From NCBI GenBank assembly GCA_900208305.1, contig OAPG01000009.1, positions 681,104 to 745,103 on the forward strand: a stretch of 64,000 nucleotides of DNA, given 5' to 3'. The notes under the pieces are model-generated. The model did not search any database. It saw nothing but the letters and a program-made list of their open reading frames with translations, and had not been told where the DNA came from. This stretch comes from Melanopsichium pennsylvanicum. Lineage: Eukaryota; Basidiomycota; Ustilaginomycetes; Ustilaginales. The position numbers were made by a program, and so were the translations under genes. Below are positions 59,408-64,000 of the stretch, piece after piece (position 1 is the first letter of the stretch; every line of letters begins with the position of its first letter).

Positions 59408-61551
59408 ATGCGGATGGAAAACGGGGTCGGCGATGGAAACTGGCTTTCCAGCTTGCTGCACAGCTATCAATCATTAGCAGCTAGACCGCTACAAGCCGCC
59501 GATCTCATTGCGGGCGAGATTGAGTTGTACGAGGATCTCAAGGCCAATCTCACCACTGTCAGCCAGCAGCTGGCACGACATGGAAGCCAAAGAAAGCTTT
59601 TCATGACATCTGGAATGTTCGACATCGTTCTGAACAGTCTTGACGACCTTTACAGCCTTTTTGAAAAGGTTCAAAACGCTCGCCCAACATACGTGCAAGA
59701 AGAACAAGGCGAATTTCAGTGCAATGCGGCTTCAGTGGAAGACAGGGAGCGACTGCAAGACCCGTACTATCGAATCGCTCACATTGCTACTTTATGCATG
59801 CGTATAATACGCAATGCCATGGCTGACTGTGCTGATGCACAGTCGCACTTGAGCCACCGATTCGACCTCGTGGCACCGTTTCTTACCAACATCACCCGCT
59901 TTCATACCCTGAACGATCCCGATACGCTCCTGCTATGCCGCTCGGGAGTGCAGATGTTGTCCAATCTGATCACCACTAATCGAGAAGTTCAGCGCCAGAT
60001 ATGGCCCCGCATCATGATCACGGACAAGGACGAGGAAAAGCTTGTGCTCAAGCTTCTTTCATCCCCTGATACGGCTACGCAAAGTGCTGCACAAGTCCTG
60101 CTCATCAACATTCTGAGGACGCCAAACTGGGAACGAGATGCTCGCAAGCGCTGTCATGAGCTCTGTACCACCCCAGCAGGTCTGCAGCTCGTCGGGTCGC
60201 TGCTTACCATCTCGGAAAGTATCATGCTGCGGACTGCCTTGGCCACACAGGATGAGGCGAGTCAAGAGTATGAGCTCAAGTCCGAGATAGAAGGATCAGA
60301 AGAGTCGCTTGGTTTCATCTACACCATCTTTGCCATCCTGTTCGAGGAAGGGTATAGCTCGCTGCTTGTTTCCACTTTGGCACCCATGGAGGAACTTTCT
60401 TCTACATCATCATCATTGGATCTACCTATTGTCTCGAGTTCGCAAATCACGCTGCTCAAATTGCTAGATAGCTGGCTTCATCACAGCCAGAAACAAGTCG
60501 CAGAATTTACTTCTTTGGGCACCGCCAACGCCGGTGGACCAACGATGAGGACTTATTCGACCAGTGGGACCGACGACTTTGCCACTGAGGGATTCGGGTT
60601 AGCGGGGCTTGTTGACATGTTCATACAGCTATCAGCTTTCGCACGACGCGCTATGTCATTTGGAATGGCCAAGGATGGTGCTTCTGCAGACCAACAACCG
60701 CAAGATAGACGACTGATCGGTGTACATCATGGCCTGATCTTACTACTACAGAGCTTGCTGTCGATTAGCATGACTGCGGATGGCTGGAGTGCTGAGCATT
60801 CATCTTTGGTACAATATGAAGAGAGTTTCGCGAGCCTGTCACGCATCTTGCTGATGGATATGCGTCGAAGCGAAGCGTTCATAGACGAGCTCGTGGCACT
60901 GCTAGATCAAACTCATCGGTATGCTCCCGCACTTTCACCGTTCCGACCTAGCGGAGCTGGCGCTTCATCTGTGTTAAGTGAAGCGGATAAACACCGCGCG
61001 ATGCCCCAGGGACATGCTCTTTCTTCCACGGGTAAGGCTGCTCACGAGACCTACGGAAAGCAGCCAAGCTATGGCTTCGATCACCTGAAACGAGATATTG
61101 TTCGTGTCATCGGATCGCTGGTATACGTTCCAACTGACAACAACTCCACTTCTTCGGATCAACAAGGTGTTGAAAACACGCCAAGTCAGGCCCATTCGAA
61201 AGACCAGATTCGACAGGTGCAGGACCGGGTGCGTGAGAAAGGAGGGCTATTTCACGTGCTCAACATGACGGTACTGGACGAGCGAAATCCTTGTAAGTCT
61301 CAGCCTATGCACTTTCAGGTGGATTGAAACAACGCTGGCTTCTTGAAACATACTGACCACTCTCCTCTTTGTCATAACTATTCTCATCTGGTTCACGACA
61401 ATACCTGCGTGTAACAGACATGCGAGAACATGCGATCTTTGCACTGAGGTATCTGCTGGCGGGCAATATGGAGTCTCAAGATCTGGTGAGGTCGTTACAG
61501 CCAGCACAGCCTAAAGACGACCAAGGCGGGATGCAATTGCGGATGGTGTAG
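59408..61551 (+). CDS. CTR86: Ataxin-10 / Ctr86 homologue (ARM-repeat protein)
   Basis: Two exons: 59408-61292 and 61418-61551 (GTAAGT donor, GTAACAG acceptor; the split Tyr codon restores NPYMREHAIFALRYLLAGN). 672 residues, helical throughout. The C-terminal ataxin-10 domain is clear: DHLKRDIVRVIGSLVYVP, then GGLFHVLNMTVLDERNPYMR and FALRYLLAGN. Without the splice the frame ends early at CKSQPMHFQVD and loses the conserved end. Fungal homologues are called Ctr86 (Cdc48-associated/copper-related in yeast); human ataxin-10 acts in cytokinesis and neuronal survival. The molecular role is not settled. Convergent with EMC7, with 85 bp between stops. Confidence 0.88.
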
Positions 61552-61636
61552 AGAGTGTAAAATTGAATGCAAACATATTGCGACAAAAGAGAACAGAGCA
61601 ATTTGATGTGATGAATTGGGGTGTATGACGAATCTG

Positions 61637-62607
61637 TTACTTGGACGAGCCAGTGTTGCGTTGAGCACGTGCCTTATTCGCAGCTTTCTCTTTTTCTTGG
61701 CCTTTCTTGATGTGATCCTCGCTGTAGAAGAGGCTGGCGACATCGCCAGACTGTACTGCGGTGAGGCGCTTCTGCATGCGTGCCTGAGAGTCGGCAAGTT
61801 CCTTTTGAGATTCAGAGTCGAGCGAGGCTGTTAATTTGGGCATGATGAAGACCATGCCCATAGCAACGAGGCCGAGAATCAGCATGGGACCGCCCATACC
61901 GATGAGCGAGCTGATGGTCAAAGGGGCTGCTTCGGTGTAATAATCAATCTGCTTGACGGCGTGAAGGATGAGCGGGTGAAAGACGAGGTTGTTGGAAAGG
62001 ATGGAGAGCAGGGATGTGCCACTGTGAGGTGAGGAGCAATGGCGGTCAGAGATGTACTCATCGGTCAATCTCTATGTCTGCATTTCGACGATTTGCGAAG
62101 TCGTAAATGTAGTATATGCTCCTGTGAAAGAGTGAAGGCTTTTTGAACTTACGGTGTGAAGATGCGAATCTGAGGAGCCTTTCCGAGTTGTGGATCCAGA
62201 ATGTCGATGCGATATTTCTCGAAAGTATGTGTGCGAGAGACAACCTGAAGAGTGTAGGCGCCTTGTTCGAGGTCCCTAAAGATGAAGCTTCCGTCGACGG
62301 CTACGAGCGTGGATCGATCATGTTGTTGGCCGAATGCTGCCAAGTCGATCGAGTGATTCGAAACAGCACCGAAATCATCGATCGCTGTGATAGGTGCTTG
62401 ATTTTGAGCTGCTCCAGGGATGACGGTGGCAGGTTGCGGTGGAATGGCATTTACCAGGACTCGTGTGTTAGGACCAAGATTGACCAAGTGACCTAATTCT
62501 GCGTTCGATTGAATCTGGCCGCGGAAGTCTTGACCAGCCCATACGGTGGAGATCAGGGTAGCGAGCGCCACCAATATGACCGTCCTTAAGCAACGCTGTC
62601 CGGTCAT
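61637..62607 (-). CDS. EMC7: ER membrane protein complex subunit 7
   Basis: Two exons on the minus strand: 62607-62153 and 62021-61637 (GTAAGT donor, CACAG acceptor), 279 residues. The start at 62607 gives a signal peptide (VILVALATLISTVWA). The lumenal beta-sandwich follows: VDGSFIFRDLEQGAYTLQVV, then HTFEKYRIDI. After the splice come HPLILHAVKQIDYY and one membrane helix (LILGLVAMGMVFIMPKL), then a short basic cytosolic tail. It is a subunit of the EMC insertase for multi-pass and tail-anchored proteins in the ER (Sop4 in yeast). It is the last gene before the telomere, about 1.2 kb away. Confidence 0.92.
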
Positions 62608-63334
62608 GCTGATATGGAGAAAGGATGAGGTGGGTGTGTTGATGAGATGGTTAAACAAGAAGATGCAGATGACACTTGTAAATTGCATCCCTTTCCAACA
62701 GACCGTGCGCGCAATTCTGCGCTTGGCTGTCTCGAAATTTGGCAGGCACGCTGTCTGTTAAGCCGCAACGGTGGATCGTCTGTGAAATTGCCCACACCTT
62801 TCTGGGTACATTGACTGCAACTTTGCTAGGGTCATGTGGGTGCTGCGTGGGTGGCGCAGGTGGTGCAGGAGTTGCAAAGGTGCCAAGTGTGATTGCGCCA
62901 AGGCAGGTGTCAGGGGTTGCTTGTGCCAGACCTGTGGACTCCAAAAATTGCCAATAATTTGACTGTACTTGATGAAGTGAGGTGTCAGCAGTGAGTCTGT
63001 ATAGAAAGACCTCAGCATTAATGGTGATTCAACGCCTGGAATTGATTGAACTTGGTGTAACAACCTGTTACGCCTATCCCAGCTACTGCTGTTGTCACCC
63101 TGTTCAGAGGTTGCACAGCACGCTTGAACAGGTTGTGATATATGGATCTTGGCAGGGGTGAGCAACTGCCTGAGCAACAGGGATATTGCGCCAACTAGGT
63201 GTTGGCAACGTCTGTGAGATAACTAGCAGGCCGCTAGGTTATCAACGTAGTGTTGGCCAGCACTCTCTGACTTGAACAGAGGCGTGTGATAGTAACTATT
63301 CTGTACTCCAACTTGAACGGAGGCACACAAGAGG
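62608..63334. other. Subtelomeric non-coding sequence
   Basis: 5' flank of EMC7, then DNA without a gene. A short echo (ACTTGAACRGAGG) occurs twice near 63271 and 63311. No RecQ helicase or other subtelomeric gene is present. Confidence 0.6.
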
Positions 63335-63846
63335 TGTCAGCGGTCGCGTGCCAGAGATCCGAATTCCCGTGAGAATGCGCGACTTGCCGGATTTCGGTGA
63401 GTTCCGGCGGTTAAGCTTGGCCTCAACGGATATCGAAGAGAATCCCGCGAGTGGCGATCTCTCGACGGATATCGGCTGACCGCTGGTGACACTCCGTACA
63501 GAGGTAACGCGGCAAGCTCGGACTGGGTATTCGGTCGACGCGAGTGTCACGACGTTGACGGGATACTGCTGATGGCTGGGTTAGACCTCAGCCGTCGTCG
63601 CCGGTGGAGTTATGAGGGACTGGTTGTGGTGCCAGGCCCGCGGTTGAGGTTCCGCCTGTAGTTGAGGTGCTACAGCGTCGATTGTGGTGTCGACGACGTC
63701 TATACGTTGTTCTCCGTTCACCGACGGGGACACAGACTATATGGATCGCAATAAATGGTATTGCGATGTGCGACGTGTGAAGAGTATGGTAAGTACGACG
63801 TACTGATAACTATGTGTGACTGAGATATAAGATAGAGTGGATGAGC
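63335..63846 (-). repeat. Truncated inverted LTR joined to the telomere
   Basis: Reverse complement of the R-U5 part of the resident LTR, from its exact end (TGTCAGCGG) to the hairpin loop at 46931-46933. It differs from the 3' LTR at one base (63788). The 5' LTR differs at five more sites. No U3 and no element interior are present; the other side borders unrelated DNA. Confidence 0.95.
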
Positions 63847-64000
63847 TTAGGGTTAGGGTTAGGGTTAGGGTTAGGGTTAGGGTTAGGGTTAGGGTTAGGG
63901 TTAGGGTTAGGGTTAGGGTTAGGGTTAGGGTTAGGGTTAGGGTTAGGGTTAGGGTTAGGGTTAGGGTTAGGGTTAGGGTTAGGGTTAGGGTTAGGTTAGG
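63847..64000 (+). repeat. Telomere, (TTAGGG)24 then two TTAGG units
   Basis: G-rich strand runs 5' to 3' toward the end, as expected at a right chromosome end. The first TT is shared with the LTR sequence at the junction. The last two units lack one G. Confidence 0.98.

Noticed and set aside
63335..63846. Minus-strand strong-stop cDNA captured at the telomere
   Set aside because: The fragment covers R-U5, as such cDNA would, but its inner end is the exact LTR terminus and lacks the PBS, and in Tf1-type priming the cDNA would stop after the primer region, not at the hairpin loop. Breakage of an integrated LTR and healing is simpler.
1..64000. tRNA, rRNA, CRISPR array or bacterial-type operon
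   Set aside because: None seen; tandem repeats are microsatellites or the telomere, and the gene families are eukaryotic.

Overview
The window is a fungal nuclear chromosome end. Genes have few introns, long single-exon reading frames, short introns with GTAAGT/GTATGT/GTACGT donors and CTAAC/CTGAC branch sites, and strongly recognisable fungal families (Mmm1 of ERMES, Scs7, Erg24, Opy2, Loa1, a Vtc1-like protein). Gene style, the macrophage-activating-glycoprotein-like mannoprotein and TTAGGG telomeres suggest a basidiomycete, most likely a smut-type fungus (Ustilaginomycotina). The species is not identified. The right end carries 24 perfect TTAGGG units in the orientation of a true right telomere.

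Layout. 1-23.5 kb is an ordinary euchromatic arm: Opy2-like anchor (partial), AIM22-like lipoate ligase, GPI mannoprotein, a J-protein overlapping a second ORF by 4 bp, a GT31-like glycosyltransferase with one frameshift, Loa1/Vps66 acyltransferase, a FAR1/GCM1-like zinc-finger protein, a Vtc1-like protein, a triple-KH RNA-binding protein and a mitochondrial-type RCC1 protein. 23.5-29.6 kb is a decayed zone with a dynamin-family GTPase pseudogene carrying about eleven lesions. 29.6-36.5 kb holds lineage-type genes of unknown function, including a 64-residue candidate secreted peptide. 36.5-45.2 kb returns to conserved genes: long tRNase Z, a Pop8-like RNase P/MRP subunit, Scs7 and Mmm1. 45.2-56.3 kb is a repeat island built around a complete 8.25-kb Ty3/gypsy chromovirus-type element (46432-54679) with 1012-bp LTRs and a CACAC target duplication. 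Distal to it are three housekeeping genes (ERG24, a CTR86/ataxin-10 homologue, EMC7), then about 0.7 kb of apparently non-coding sequence, a truncated inverted LTR of the same family, and the telomere.

The most interesting signals are in the retroelement and its relatives. A 10-nt primer-binding site is complementary to the predicted 5' end of the element's own RNA, as in Tf1-type self-priming. Gag and Pol overlap by ATGA. There is a 192-codon antisense ORF with its own TATA-like box. A short motif recurs in LTRs, interdomain linkers of pol and the 3' non-coding region. All eleven LTR-LTR differences are transitions at CpG, nine of them at TCG. The telomere is attached at the apex of the LTR hairpin, next to the predicted RNA start. 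Outside the element, tRNase Z and a Pop8-like gene lie head to tail with a possible splice that would fuse them.

No tRNA, rRNA or CRISPR structure was recognised. All domain calls are by eye from translated sequence; no database search was run.
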